The notes under the pieces were generated by a model. The model had not been told where the DNA came from. It saw only the letters and a program-made list of their open reading frames with translations, and did no database searches. From assembly GCA_033026295.1 (NCBI GenBank), contig CM065183.1:15703157-15767156 (forward strand): a stretch of DNA of 64,000 nt, in the 5' to 3' direction. Shown piece by piece: positions 37,071-48,877 of the stretch. Numbering within the stretch: the stretch's first letter is position 1; each line of letters starts with the position of its first letter. Made by a program: the position numbers and the translations under genes. The DNA is from Channa striata (Eukaryota; Chordata; Actinopteri; Anabantiformes; Channidae).

Positions 37071-40000
37071 CTATACAGCAGCAGAAATATAAGAATCATA
37101 ATCCACAGAGCAGAAGGTGAAATCCCCAAAAACAGGGGGAAGAAAAGTTAAAAAAGTAAAATTGTCCGATGGAGCATTAGGGGGAGTGAAGGTGTTGAAG
37201 TTCCTCTGAGGAGACGAGTGTTTGGGTGAACTGGCCTGTAAGATGTTGGGCTGGGAGATACTGCCTTTGTCAGAGAAGAAAACGGGGCTTCGTTGGCGCT
37301 TCAGGAAAAGACCAAAGGTTTTCTTCTCATCTGCTGGGGAAGGAGGAAAATCCGATCTTGTTGTGGTCTCGTCCTCAGGTGTGTCTTTTTCCCCATCTGC
37401 TCGCAGCTTCAGATCAGTAGCGCTGACTGTGTGACAACATGAGGACAGGTTGGGTGTCTGAGGGACAAACACTTTGGAATAGACGGAGGCGGAAGTGCAG
37501 GAGGACAGATCCACATTAGAGCTTGTCTTGACCTCAGTCAGGCCTCTGACGAGCTTCTCTGGGATTTTGGTTTTTTGAAGAGTGTAAGTGTCTGAAGGTA
37601 AGAGTGGCGCGTACTGGCACGTGGAATATGTTTGGAGGTTACAGACGTGATAAATGACGTCCTGGTCCGAGTCACAGTTGGGCAGCTCGCTTTCACCCAC
37701 AAACAAAATTCGGGAGTATTTGACTTCAGACTTCTCCGGATGCGTTGGATGCTTCATACTCTGCGATGAACAAAAAACAAAATGCTGATCTACATGTGCT
37801 CGCTAGATAACAGTGTATATGTGCTCAGAATTCATGTACTTTTTCAAAATGAGTTTCCATGTTACCGCTTGATCGTGCTACAGAAGTGTTTAGTGTTAGT
37901 TTCTTATTGTCAAAAATACATATATCACCAAACAATAGCGTGTGTTTCTCAGTACTTTTACACTTTTGGTTCTCAGCCTCAAGGTCACTTTTTTTGATGT
38001 TGTATGTTTTAGCATATTTCCCCTAAACAAGATTAGTAGTGCATTTTGTTTGGGACTAGATTCAGCCACAGATTGTCTGCTCCACTTCCTCTAAATACAA
38101 CAGCCGGGTGAAGAGAAACACATCACCCAGTCAAAGCTGTGGCTCAGTGACAAATCCTAAAGCATTCTGCTATATCAGCCTTTCTATAAACAGTGAGTAA
38201 TATCAAATTATTTCCAATTTCCTTGGTGTTAGTACGAATAGAAATGTACAGAATATTTTCAGACTCCTTGAGGTTTAAGGTAATAAGCAAAAGCAATAGG
38301 ACAGTCAAGCAGATTCAAAAGGGCTCAGGTTACCTCCAGGGTGGTTTTTGGGGTCCAGTGGGCGAGGCTGCTGTGGGCAGGATCCGGAACATCTTGACAC
38401 AGCTTCTGCTTCACACTACAAAAGTTAACCGTTAGTATAAACACTGCAGGGTGAGAAGACATTGCACGTTATGAAATCACAGACTCGTTCCGTGGTGTCA
38501 GCCGTGCTGATTTGTGCAAAGTAGGTAAAACGCTAAAAGTACAAAAAGCATGTACTTGTACTAATGTTGGGTAACGTGGGGAGTCACTGGGGCTAGACTG
38601 AACACTCACATGTGAGTCTGTGCCAGGCAGGCCATCAGAATCAGCACCACAGACATCATGATGAGAGGAAGGACGGCGTACATGGCCACTGAGATTTCCT
38701 CAGGGCCTACACACACACACACACACACACACAGTGAGAGAGAAACAGTTGAAGATAAGACATATAAGCGTTTCGTTAGGTTTGAATGTGTGAACTGTCC
38801 TCACCTATGTGCACATTACAGGTGGGCCCAGCTGCTCCAGCACCAGCGTCCGTGTTGGCCCGCATGAAGATGTCGTAGTTACCGGGTGAGAGATTCTCCA
38901 GAGCGTAACGGTGAACATGGCCAGGCACAAACACACCTGGATAAATATTAATTTAGTTTAGTATGGAAACGTTACGGAGGGAGATCCATAAAGACTGATT
39001 TTTGTTGATGATTTATGTTATAACTGTGCAAAACACTGTTGTACACTATTATTTAAATCTTATTGAGCATGAATCAGAGCAGGGACATTCAAGCTCTGCT
39101 CCCCTGGTTTTTGGAATACGTCACTATCATTATTATAAACCGCATTACAACATATTCATAAGTGTCTCCTTTCTTGTAGCACATTTACTTCAAATAGAAG
39201 TGAAATCCAACACTACCCATAATCCATTCACGTGTGTGTGTATGGATCACTCACTCCTGGTTGACTGGTTTGCGGCCGTGTAGTAGAGTGTGTAGTTTCG
39301 AATGAAACCGTGAAGCAGCTCCACAGCCACAGGACTCCAGCTGAGCTCCACGGTGCTGCCAGAGATGTGCTGCACTGCCACTGAAGGACCAGCCGATGGC
39401 ACTGTGCAGGCAGAGAGACAGAAACGTGAGCTGCCCCAGAGGAGGGTTCAGGTTTTATGAGGCAGAGCAGTCGTCCACCGAACGTGGGGTTGGTGGTTCA
39501 CTGGCCAACTCCGATTTTTTGACATGTTGAAGCGCAAGACACTAAACCATGAGTTGCCCAATATGGGTCAGGTCAGCACTTTGCATTGCAGCTACTGTCA
39601 CTGTTATGTGCGTCTGTGTGTGTGTGTACGTGTGTGAGAGAATAGGTGAATTAGAGGCAACTGTAAAAAGTGCTGGTAACCAATAAGGTAGAAAAGTGCG
39701 AATGTGAGAAACCACAGATTGTGTCTTAGTTGATTTCAGAATTGATCTGTTTAAGATCTGTTGGTCACATCAGATATAAGGGATCCTGTCTGCACTGCTA
39801 AAAGAATTTTGGCCTGCAAATGTATTTATCCGAGGTTTTTCACTTTCCCAAATAAATCATATTTTATTCTCAGAGACATGTTCTGGTCTGGAAAACTGTC
39901 ACCAATTTGTCAGCAGCCCAGCAGTGGTTTAAATCAGTATCTAAATCTCACATCTCAGTGTCCATGACTGAGAAAATACCATTAGATCAAATATGGACAG

Positions 40001-43000
40001 ATGTTTGACAGTGCATGAATCCATCACCTTTTTATTCACCTACGTGACTTTTTGAAACCAACATTTCCACATGCACATTAAAACAAGTGTATCAGAAAAA
40101 TGGGTGATGACAACGCTAAAAATTTGCTCTGTGCAGCAACTCACCTATGTTCTTGCCAAGAAAATATTTAATTGCCCTGAATGATATGATGCTCGATCTC
40201 TGAAGTACATCTTTGGTACAGTGGGAACAAATGGGCTTGCGATTGTTAACAGTAGGAATAATCCAGATCTATTTAAGCCTTATTCTTTAAGGGGAAAAGC
40301 TCCAGAGTCTTCACACCAAAATCACAAGAATGTAGAAGGTGTCGTGACTGAACATCATGTACCTCCTTGAACTGTATAAACGTAGCGTGTCCTGTTTTCC
40401 CCGGCTCCCCGCTCACCATACAGCACTTTGACGGAAACTGCGTAACGCTCCAACGGCTTTATTCCCTCTAAAGCGTCACAAAGGAGAAAAGAAGCTTATT
40501 AGTGACTGTACACATGCAGGGAGGTTGCAGTCGAGACATCAGGGTTTCTTTGTGCTCAGCTGCCAGCCTCATAACTTCGTCTCTATGCAGGTGAAAGGAA
40601 AAGTCACAGTTTACACGTGAATCTTCTGTTTTGTGTCTGTGAATTACCTGTGATGACTAACGCTGTACAGGAACTGTTCAACCTTTCCCAGTATAAGACG
40701 CTGCTGGTTTTCTCGGCAAACCACTCCACAACAAAGCCGCTCACTGAGCGATCCACCGGAGCCGTCCAACGAACATTTAGGGTATTTTCATCCATCACAG
40801 TTGTGGTAATTTGGCTCAGTGAGAGAGGCTCTGGAGAGAAGGGAAGGGGAAGATGAGGAGAAGGATCGTGCAGATATTCTTCTGGTTCTGTCGTAAAATC
40901 AAAGTAACAAGTAGCACACACACGCCATAACAATGGGAAGTGTTCTCGCTCTAAAGGGAATCTCTTTACAGCTTTCTGTAAACTGCAGGAAACCGTGTCC
41001 TCTAGCCACATGATGGAGGAACAATCAACCAGAAGATGCAAGGGGGTATGCAGGCAACACGTGGAACCAAGCACAGGATGGTATTTATTGACTATCTCAA
41101 CCAACTAATGAGATGCAACTGGAGGGAAAAGACTTCGTATTGTTGGTAGCGTTCGCTGTCACTTGTCTGTGCTGCTTGGTGAACACTTGACCTTGTATCT
41201 GGGCTGACAGGATTAGCAACAGCCTGGAGTTGTGGCAGCAGTTCAGACCCACTCTCCACGTGAAAGCACCATTTGAGAGGTGTGTGTTGTTAATAGGACA
41301 CAAGTTTCCTGGTTATTTGCTGCGAGAACTTAATGTCCTTTCATAGATAATAGACACAGCTTCTCTTTGCCTTTTTGAATGCAGATGTAAAGAATATTTG
41401 CTCGATCTTTTGGCATCACTGTATGGTAACAACCATGTTTTACAGCACTGTTTCCCCGTTAGTTCCTGTAAAAAACCTACAAGAAATCGACTGTATTCGG
41501 CCTTTATTAGATGTGTGTTTGGCTTTTCTGCAGCCACATGACCTCAATAAAACACTTTATATTGGATTTTTCTCCCTTTGTCACCTATCTGCAAAATCAT
41601 GCTAAGATACAGTTTAAACCTGCAAAAAGCAAATAAAAATCTGAGTGCTGAGTAAAGCATCCATGACCTCACTTTAATGTCTTGACCCGTGAATTTGAGG
41701 ACATAGCCACCTGTCTCAGAGGCCCCCAGGAGCCATATTCGGGTTTCCGGCGACGTCCCGGCAGAGTTGGAAGCTGTCAGGGTGCAGGAGCAGCGTCCAG
41801 GAGGAAGGAGCAAGCTGCAGGAGGTACTTGTGTGGTTCAAATCTCTGCAGTTGCCGTGATCGATCAGGGTTCGTGTGCTTTCTGTCTGACAAGTGACACT
41901 GTAGTAAAGAATTTTGCCATTGGCCAAAAAGCGAGGCAAGAGCTGAACATTACAGACACAGAACGTGAGAAAAAACACAGAACAACAAGTAAACGTTAGC
42001 TGCTGTGATGTGATGGAGCTCTCCGTTTCCAGCTTCGGCATCTTAGTCTCACTCCCAACTTGAACTGACAACAAATGAATCATTTCAGTGGGATGTATAA
42101 ACAAATTAAAGACTGTTTGTGGGGAGATGGTGATTAAAAACTAATGAGATCCAGAAGTCATTAAACTGTAAACTCAAAGTAAAAAAAAATTTTGATGAAA
42201 TTGAACACACACCTTCCAAAGCAGAGAGACAAACCTCCATCCATTCCTGTGTCTTTGTTTCACTTGCCTCCAGAAAACTGGTGCCACAGATGGAGCTGTG
42301 AGACAACAGGGAGGGGGGAAACTCGTTGGGGGAACGCTTAAGGAAGTAGACGTTCAATGGTTCAGCAGCAGAAATTGCTGATGAGGAAAACGCACCACAA
42401 ACACTGCAACGCCATTTCGTGAATTATCTCGCCTAATTTATGGTTGATACTTTGGATATTGTTGTGGTTTCACTCCTCTTCAATGTCTTTCACTTAAGGA
42501 CAAAATATTAGGAAGAAGCTTTTCTCCCTTCTCCATCACACCACATTACTGAAATAAAGATGTGTAAATCTATAAACTGAAAAGTTTGCTGAACTGGCTC
42601 TGGTGTTATGATTATGCCGTTTGTTCACCTGCTTATAATACTCATAAAAATTTACGAAAATCAAGAAATACTTGTCAAACTAACCAGATTCCCCTCAGCT
42701 GTATGCAAACATTAGCATGCTAAGACACTAAACGCGTGGAATATGATCATGGTAAACACATTTCTTTGAATTTGATATGTCCAGGCATAATAAAGGCATG
42801 TCAGAGCAGAGGAAAGAACTGATGGTTTTTTGCCCGTCTGGGAAAAACCTCATGACCCTGTGAGGAGCTGGACGTCCTACTCTCACTGGGCAGAAGAACA
42901 TCTTGCCTACTTGTCTCTACCTGGATCCAGATACAGCGGGTGGTAGAAAAACTTTTAGACTCCTTTTGTTCAGCTGTCTGTTTGATTTTAACCACACACA

Positions 43001-46000
43001 GAAAGAAATGACAGCTTCAACAGCTCTGTGCCTTGTACAAGGGCACCACCTGCCACACAAGGCTACTTTCGGAAAACTGACTTGTTTTTACGACAGCTAT
43101 GAATCAGCACAGTAAAATACAGTAAATGTGCTCGTCGGTTCTATTTCCTCTCACCGTCCTCCCAGGTCCTTCCCTGGAGTGCGTTGCTCCAAGGGCTCCA
43201 GGGGCTCTCTGGGCCCTGGTAACGGTGACGGAGCCTGACGGTGTATAAAGTGTCTGGTCGGAAGTGACAAACCAGGAAGCTGTAGTCTTTCACGGTCACA
43301 TTTATGACCTGAACATCGAGCTGTACAGGCAATAGAAACAGGAGGAAGTTAGTTAAAGGTGTATTTGTGTACACACGTTTTGTTTGCTGTGACGTATTAT
43401 TAAAAGTTGGAACATAAAGAAAGTCTTACGGCCCTATTGCCTCAATTTGATCATAACTTGGCAAATTGCACAACAGGTGTGGGTTGTGTTGCCGTCTTAA
43501 AATGCTACATTGATGAATGGACGTGTGACATATTTGGGAGTGGCAGACCTGGCCCGATGCTTTAAACTCAATTTGGGAATTCAGGTTTCCGGCTTTTATG
43601 TCAGAGGCCGACGCGGGGAACACAGATAACGTGCGGCTCCAGATCACGTTCAGGCACTGAGGTGTCCCGTTGAGCGGCTTGACACTGCTCAGAACCACTG
43701 CAGGCAACATCACTGGAAACAAAGAGAGAGAAAGGTGAGAGAGACGTGAGAGATGAGAGATGAACTGCTGAACGACTGACTGAGGACTACAGCTTCACCT
43801 TCAGTTCTGCCAGGCTGACACCGAGGAGGCGACGTAATGTCCCCGCCGCGAGCGTGCGCCGTGACGCTGATGCAAAAGGTGAATCTCACAGACGAGCCGC
43901 TGAGTCCTGCCGTGCAGTTAGTGTGAGACGTCGAGCAAGTGAACGTCTTCAGAGAGCTGCCCGTCATTAGGGGCTCGGTTCTACGTGTCCTCACGTCATG
44001 CAAACACATAAAGACATGTCCATAAACACTCACACATATAGATATAAAAACAATGGTCATCTGAGCTATTCTCCTGCCTCAGGGCGCAACAGTCCACAGG
44101 CAGAAAAAACACACAAAGAGGTAGAAAACCACAACTCTTAATTATGTTCTTTATGCAAATGGATTTGCATGCATGTTACTGATATGTATCCATTTGCATG
44201 TGCTGTCACACACATATCAACTTGCCGACACATATGGTGCACATATGGCTGCCATGTCACCTCAATTTCACATCACCATTTTGCTGCACATTTTGGGGGA
44301 AAGCAGCAGTAAACTTGACATCCGTGGGGCGGAAACATCGACGCTAAGCATCTCAATGTATCAAGCCTGACATCAGGGCCTCACATGCATATGAGATTCA
44401 AAGCTGATACAAACCCACATATTTGCCTACAGCATGTTAAGTTATTGTTACACAATAGCACTGGCACAAACCTGTGACATGCAACAACAAGTTTTCTGTT
44501 GCTGAATTGAGACTTTTCCAATCTAATTTTAATGTTAATCTGTCAATAACTCTGATGAACACACTGCCAAACAGATGCTGGATTAATGGGCATCTGTTGG
44601 GATGAAATCTGCACTTTTGAGATAAAAAAATGTTTATCAAAAGAGATATTTAAAGAAACTAACTAAAGTGTTTGCAGTCATCACGGGGAACATATGAAAA
44701 CAACCAGGGCATTTGACAAAGCCTGGAAGCTGATTACAGAATTAATCATTTGCCCCAACATGCAAAACATAAAACTTCTCACTGAGTCATTATTAACATC
44801 AACAGTGATGAAAACACGGCTGATGACTAAATAGACGTTCAGTTAATAAGCAGCATATTGCAACATAGAGATTTAGATTTTAAATGGGACAAGTTGAAAA
44901 GTGGAAAAGGTAGTTTAGAGGATACAATACCACTATGCAACGCAAAGTACCTGCATGAACAGGTTTTGATTTCCAAATGAACAAATGATTAGATATCATA
45001 GATATTTATTAAGTGCAAAGTGTATTTCAGCTCTACGGAAAGTGTGAACATCAGATAATGTAGCTGTTTGATTGAGGCCAGAGATGAATGAAGTTGGTTT
45101 TCAGATTGTCATTAAAAACTACATTTAAAGTGCATCCCCTTAGTCGCCATGCAGAGGTGCTGACCTAATCCTAAGATAATAACAATACAAATGCAGCTCT
45201 GTCATTATCAGAAGTAACAGAATTAGTCAAGCAGCGAATAAAAAACATTAAAGAAAATTAAATCAGTGCAAAATCTTGCATCCTCTTTGACACATGTATT
45301 GAAAAAATTACTTTATTCAGTTTCTTATGAGGAAAAAATGTACTGGACATGCATTAAATGTCATGTTATGTTCAAAAAGCATGTTACATTGAGTTTTTTT
45401 TTTGCCATTTCCAAATAGAATGGATGTAAACGTTTGTATTCAATCATAAACGCTGTTGTGTCATTAAGGATTAACAACCTTTCAGCGCATAAAATGGTTA
45501 AAATCAGCTGCACTATCACCCACAGTGATTTTTGACAATAATATTTATTAATTACTGTAACTCTTTGCTATATTTGCCATAATCAGTATTGTTTATATAT
45601 TGTTTTCTTAGAGGAGTAGTTTAAGTGAAATGGTGATGATCTACTTTGTACTTTGACTCTGAAAAAATATTTGAAGTAAAATAGTTTTTGGGCTTTTTAC
45701 TTCCCTCTGCCCACAGTGCGTCACATTTTGCAGCGTTATTGAGACTGTTATTAAGACCACCGGTAATTATGTTGTGGCTGATCGGTTTAACAACACCCAT
45801 TGTAGATTTTAGACTGATGTGTTAGTAGGTGTTTCCATGACAACCCAATAGTAGGGTGAACAATGGTGGGGTGTTGTTCAGCACTCCAGCAGAATCTGAG
45901 ACTCACACACTCTTGAATTCTTACTTTTTTGACAAAAGTCACCAATTGTTACATGAAACACCTGCATCGTGTATATTTTTTTATAATAAAACTAGGATGA

Positions 46001-47430
46001 ACTGAATCTCAGGCATGTTTTACACACTTATCATACATGTCTGAGCAGGGCCTCTAATGTCTTAAAGCGGATGTTTTGCTCACCCAGGCTTCCTCTGAAC
46101 TTCCAGGGTGTAGTTTGTGGCTGCAGTGTCTCCAGCCTCCCAGCGGCAGGTGACGCTGGCTCGATTTATGAACACGCAGCCAATAAGCCGAGGAGGTCGA
46201 GGGACGGTTTTGGAGGTTGCAGTGGGCACGGCTGGAGGCAAAACTGAAGATGAAGAAATAGAAAAAAAAACAACAACTGGTGAATCAGTTTGATTACACA
46301 ATTGTCACATGTCGGAACATGTATTTTACTAGAAGTATGTCCTGGAAGAGTCACATGTAAAGAGATTAGACTTCAACAGTGGCTGACCAACACCACACCG
46401 AGAACAAGGCCTGTCATAAAGCAGAACTTTACGCCTGAAAAGTGAAGCCTCATATTCCAGCAAAAAAAAACCTTATCCTATATTTTAGTCTAAGGGTTTG
46501 GGCCTAGTTTGCTCCTTCTCAACCTGACACATGCCACAATAACCATAAGTAAATGGACTCACAAAAGTGACTCATGCCTCAGGACAACAACCCTCAACAC
46601 CAAAGAATGTGACCACAAAGGACTGTGCAGCTGGGGTCAACGTTGGACTAATCTTTTACTTTCTGGACAGCTCGCCGGCCTTGGCACCTCACCGTGGCAC
46701 GACAGATACCCAGCAACGGCGAGGTGTCCACAAAAGCTGTTTTTGTTCATTAATGCGAAAACACTTTTGTGCTACAATGAGCATCTGGAGCTACGGCACT
46801 AGGACAAGACATGAGCTCAGTCCACTGTCTGTCCTCCTTTTCCCACCTGCTGTGTTTCATGAAGTCCAGCATATCAAAGTACAGTGAATGAAAATGCTCC
46901 CAAACCTACTAATTTGGCCAGAAGAACTTAATTTCTCATATATCAATTTTTTTAAATTTACTCATAAATTACACATATATTACAGCAGTAAGCAATAAAA
47001 GTGAATACATGATAATATTCACATTATTTGTAATACAAAAAATACAGCGGTGTGGTTTACAATTTTGTTGATTTCTAACGAGACCATAAGAAAAATATAC
47101 AGGACCAAATTAATGTCAATGGTATGCTTATTGGTGCTTATTAAGGTGAAATGATTTTAAAAACCTCCACTGACAAGAAGAAAATGAAAAACATTAGGTA
47201 AGACGGAGAGTTTGTGATCAGAGGTCGGATTTTTAGACCTAATGACTCAGTTGAACCACGCAGTTTCCAACTTTTCTCCAACTTTGTCACATTGTCACAT
47301 TTAAACACCAAAACATATTCCATACACACAGACACTAACAGGGAGATGGACAAAGATGATGAGGACACTTACCCAGGGCGAGTCCAGCCCCCAGCAGACA
47401 GGTCCACACCGCAGCCGGACTCCGCTCCAT
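37071..47430 (-). CDS. gp130-type class I cytokine receptor without Ig domain (IL-27R-alpha / IL-12R-beta-2-like)
   Basis: Fourteen predicted exons: 47430-47373, 46243-46084, 43980-43799, 43712-43549, 43320-43155, 42377-42211, 41942-41687, 40830-40648, 40467-40417, 39401-39255, 38936-38805, 38706-38610, 38415-38334 and 37760-37071 (stop TAG). All phases join, giving about 844 aa. Order: signal peptide (residues 1-20, LLGAGLAL core); cytokine-homology module with cysteines, CRWEAG, and WSPWS at about 229-233; three further fibronectin-III domains (ANGKILYYSV, NGFIRNYTLYY); membrane helix at about 561-585; box 1 with VPDPAHSSLAHW at about 597-608; and a tail of about 255 aa containing YTLQ, a YxxQ-type STAT3 site. 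Such receptors pair at the surface and signal through JAK/STAT. The missing Ig domain and chromosome-19p context favour il27ra; the long tail favours il12rb2 or il31ra. I cannot settle the orthology. The donors at 43549, 42211 and 41687 are the least certain. Confidence 0.82.
38709..38733. repeat. (CA)n microsatellite at a splice acceptor
   Basis: The AC run begins three bases from the end of the transmembrane exon (38706) of the cytokine receptor. On the transcript strand it is a GT tract occupying the place of the usual polypyrimidine tract. Confidence 0.9.
39475..39705. mobile_element. SINE-like interspersed repeat
   Basis: The order GTTGGTGGTTCACTGGCCAA, then TGTTGAAGCGCAAGACACTA, AACCATGAGTTGC, GGGTCAGGTCAGCAC, a TGTGTG stretch and AAAGTGC...GGTAGAAAAGTGC follows a repeat abundant in percomorph genomes. 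It lies in an intron of the cytokine receptor. The family is identified from recall. Confidence 0.5.
43981..46083 (-). other. intron 2 of the cytokine receptor
   Basis: A 2.1 kb AT-rich intron, the largest of this gene. It contains the MITE-like element at 45470-45795. No exon for an extra Ig domain was found here or in intron 1. Confidence 0.5.
45470..45795. mobile_element. MITE-like element related to 19498-19892
   Basis: It shares the internal AAATGGTTAAAATCAG and CACAGTGAT with the 19.5 kb copy. It ends in GACCACCGGTAATTATGTTG then TGGCTGATCGG, the same inverted end. Its left end is more decayed. Confidence 0.5.
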
Positions 47431-47433
47431 GGA

Positions 47434-47520
47434 CGCGCGCTGCGTCTCCACGCCGCGTCCTTCCACTGGTCACGCACGAGCAGCAGCTTCCACTTTATAT
47501 GAATCTGCGCGCGTTCCGCC
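47434..47520 (-). promoter_or_regulatory. TATA-type core promoter of the cytokine receptor
   Basis: On the minus strand TATAAA occupies 47499-47494, 64 bases upstream of the predicted ATG (47430-47428). A start about 30 bases downstream would leave a short 5' UTR of about 35 bases. The surrounding 47400-47880 is CpG-rich. Confidence 0.45.
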
Positions 47521-48224
47521 CCGTCGTCCCGCACATCCGCGATATCAAAGGATGCTCAACGGTTTCATGCTTAATCAAGATTTTCATTGCAGATTTCAGA
47601 CGCGGTAACAGCCGTCGCGATGACTCACGCGGTCTTTGGAGCGCATTTTACGCACGGCTGCGTTTCTCTCTCCAACCGACTCACTGGCTTCCTGCCTCGT
47701 GTAATGCTCAAAAGACGAGTATTGAAGTGCGAGAGCCGCATGATGTGCGCTGCAGGGCGTCTCAGAGCAATTTCAGCCGCAGCTCGAAGTAAATCCTTTG
47801 GCTCGGTGTTAGATCACGGCGCTGCTGCGCGTTTTCCTGTTCATTAGTGCTAATGGTGCACAAGAGCGCACACGCAGCTGCGTGGCGCACAGTGAAGAGC
47901 AAACACATCAGTTTAGAAAACACAGGGACGAAAGAAATATGAATCATGGAGGCTCTGATTTGGGGGAAGTTGGGAAAAATCTCCATTCAGTGCCTCTGTG
48001 TAAACTCATGGATATTTGAAAGGTAGCAGAGACCGAGTGTTAAGACAAGCTGCAGATGTTTTCATCAGTTACACAAACAATAAATGTTACCGATCACTAG
48101 TGTTGTGGCCCAGTCTGTCTTTGCAAATGGTGCAGTTTTTAAAAAAAAAAGTTGAGTTATTGGACTTTGCTGAATACAAACAATGTTACTGTTAAAATTG
48201 TACATGTACATTCACTTATCTTAT

Positions 48225-48385
48225 TTTTAATTTTATTGTATGATACTAATATTGCATAGTGTCAAACCTTTGCACCTTCATTTTTCGTTCTGTACATTTT
48301 GTATTTGCATCCGATGCCAAGACTAATTCCTAGTACTGTTGACTGTTCTTAACTGTGCCTGGCAGTAAACACATTTCTGATTCTG
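48225..48385 (+). repeat. LINE 3'-end fragment
   Basis: The run TTTGCACCTTCATTTTTCG, TTCTGTACATTTTG, CATCCGATGCCAAGACTAAT, TCCTAGTACTGTTGAC and CACATTTCTGATTCTGAT follows the 3' end of a LINE family very common in teleosts. Only the terminal part is present. Confidence 0.55.
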
Positions 48386-48877
48386 ATGTCTCATAAGTTC
48401 TTTCTTTCTTTGGGCTGAAAAGTTACTCCAGGTTATCAGCTGCTTCGGGCTGTAATTCAATCACAAGCAAATAGTGGTGTAGAGAATAAAGTGCCAGTAT
48501 TTCCTTCTTTTATCCTATTTTTCTCTCTTTTGTCATGATAAAACAACTTGAAGAAATGTTTTTCACCTCACAGTCATGTAGGATATTCATAAAATTGTGA
48601 TTGACACACTGAAACAAACGCTACCAACTTATTCTTATCTTAACATTAGTAAAATGTCAACAAATGTCATGTTGTTGGCATTTTTGCTTTTAACAACAGT
48701 GGGGTTGTTTTCTGTAGGTCCGTGAAGTCCACAAGTTCTATATTGTTCTATATTGTATGATGAACCCAACAAACAAAAGACAGACCTTTGTCATCATTTT
48801 TTATGGAAATGATTTTATCTCAATGACACTGTTGATGAAGAACCATCAACGCTCCATCGAGAACAGACGGGTCCTTC

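Noticed and set aside
43981..47372. Search for an Ig-domain exon at the 5' end of the cytokine receptor
   Set aside because: No open frame with paired cysteines and an Ig-type WY/DxAxYxC pattern and proper splice sites was found in introns 1 or 2; exons 1 and 2 join in phase directly.
47214..47792. 192-codon plus-strand open frame at the cytokine receptor promoter
   Set aside because: It lies antisense to receptor exon 1 and its CpG-rich promoter, which lengthens open frames by chance; the product resembles nothing known.
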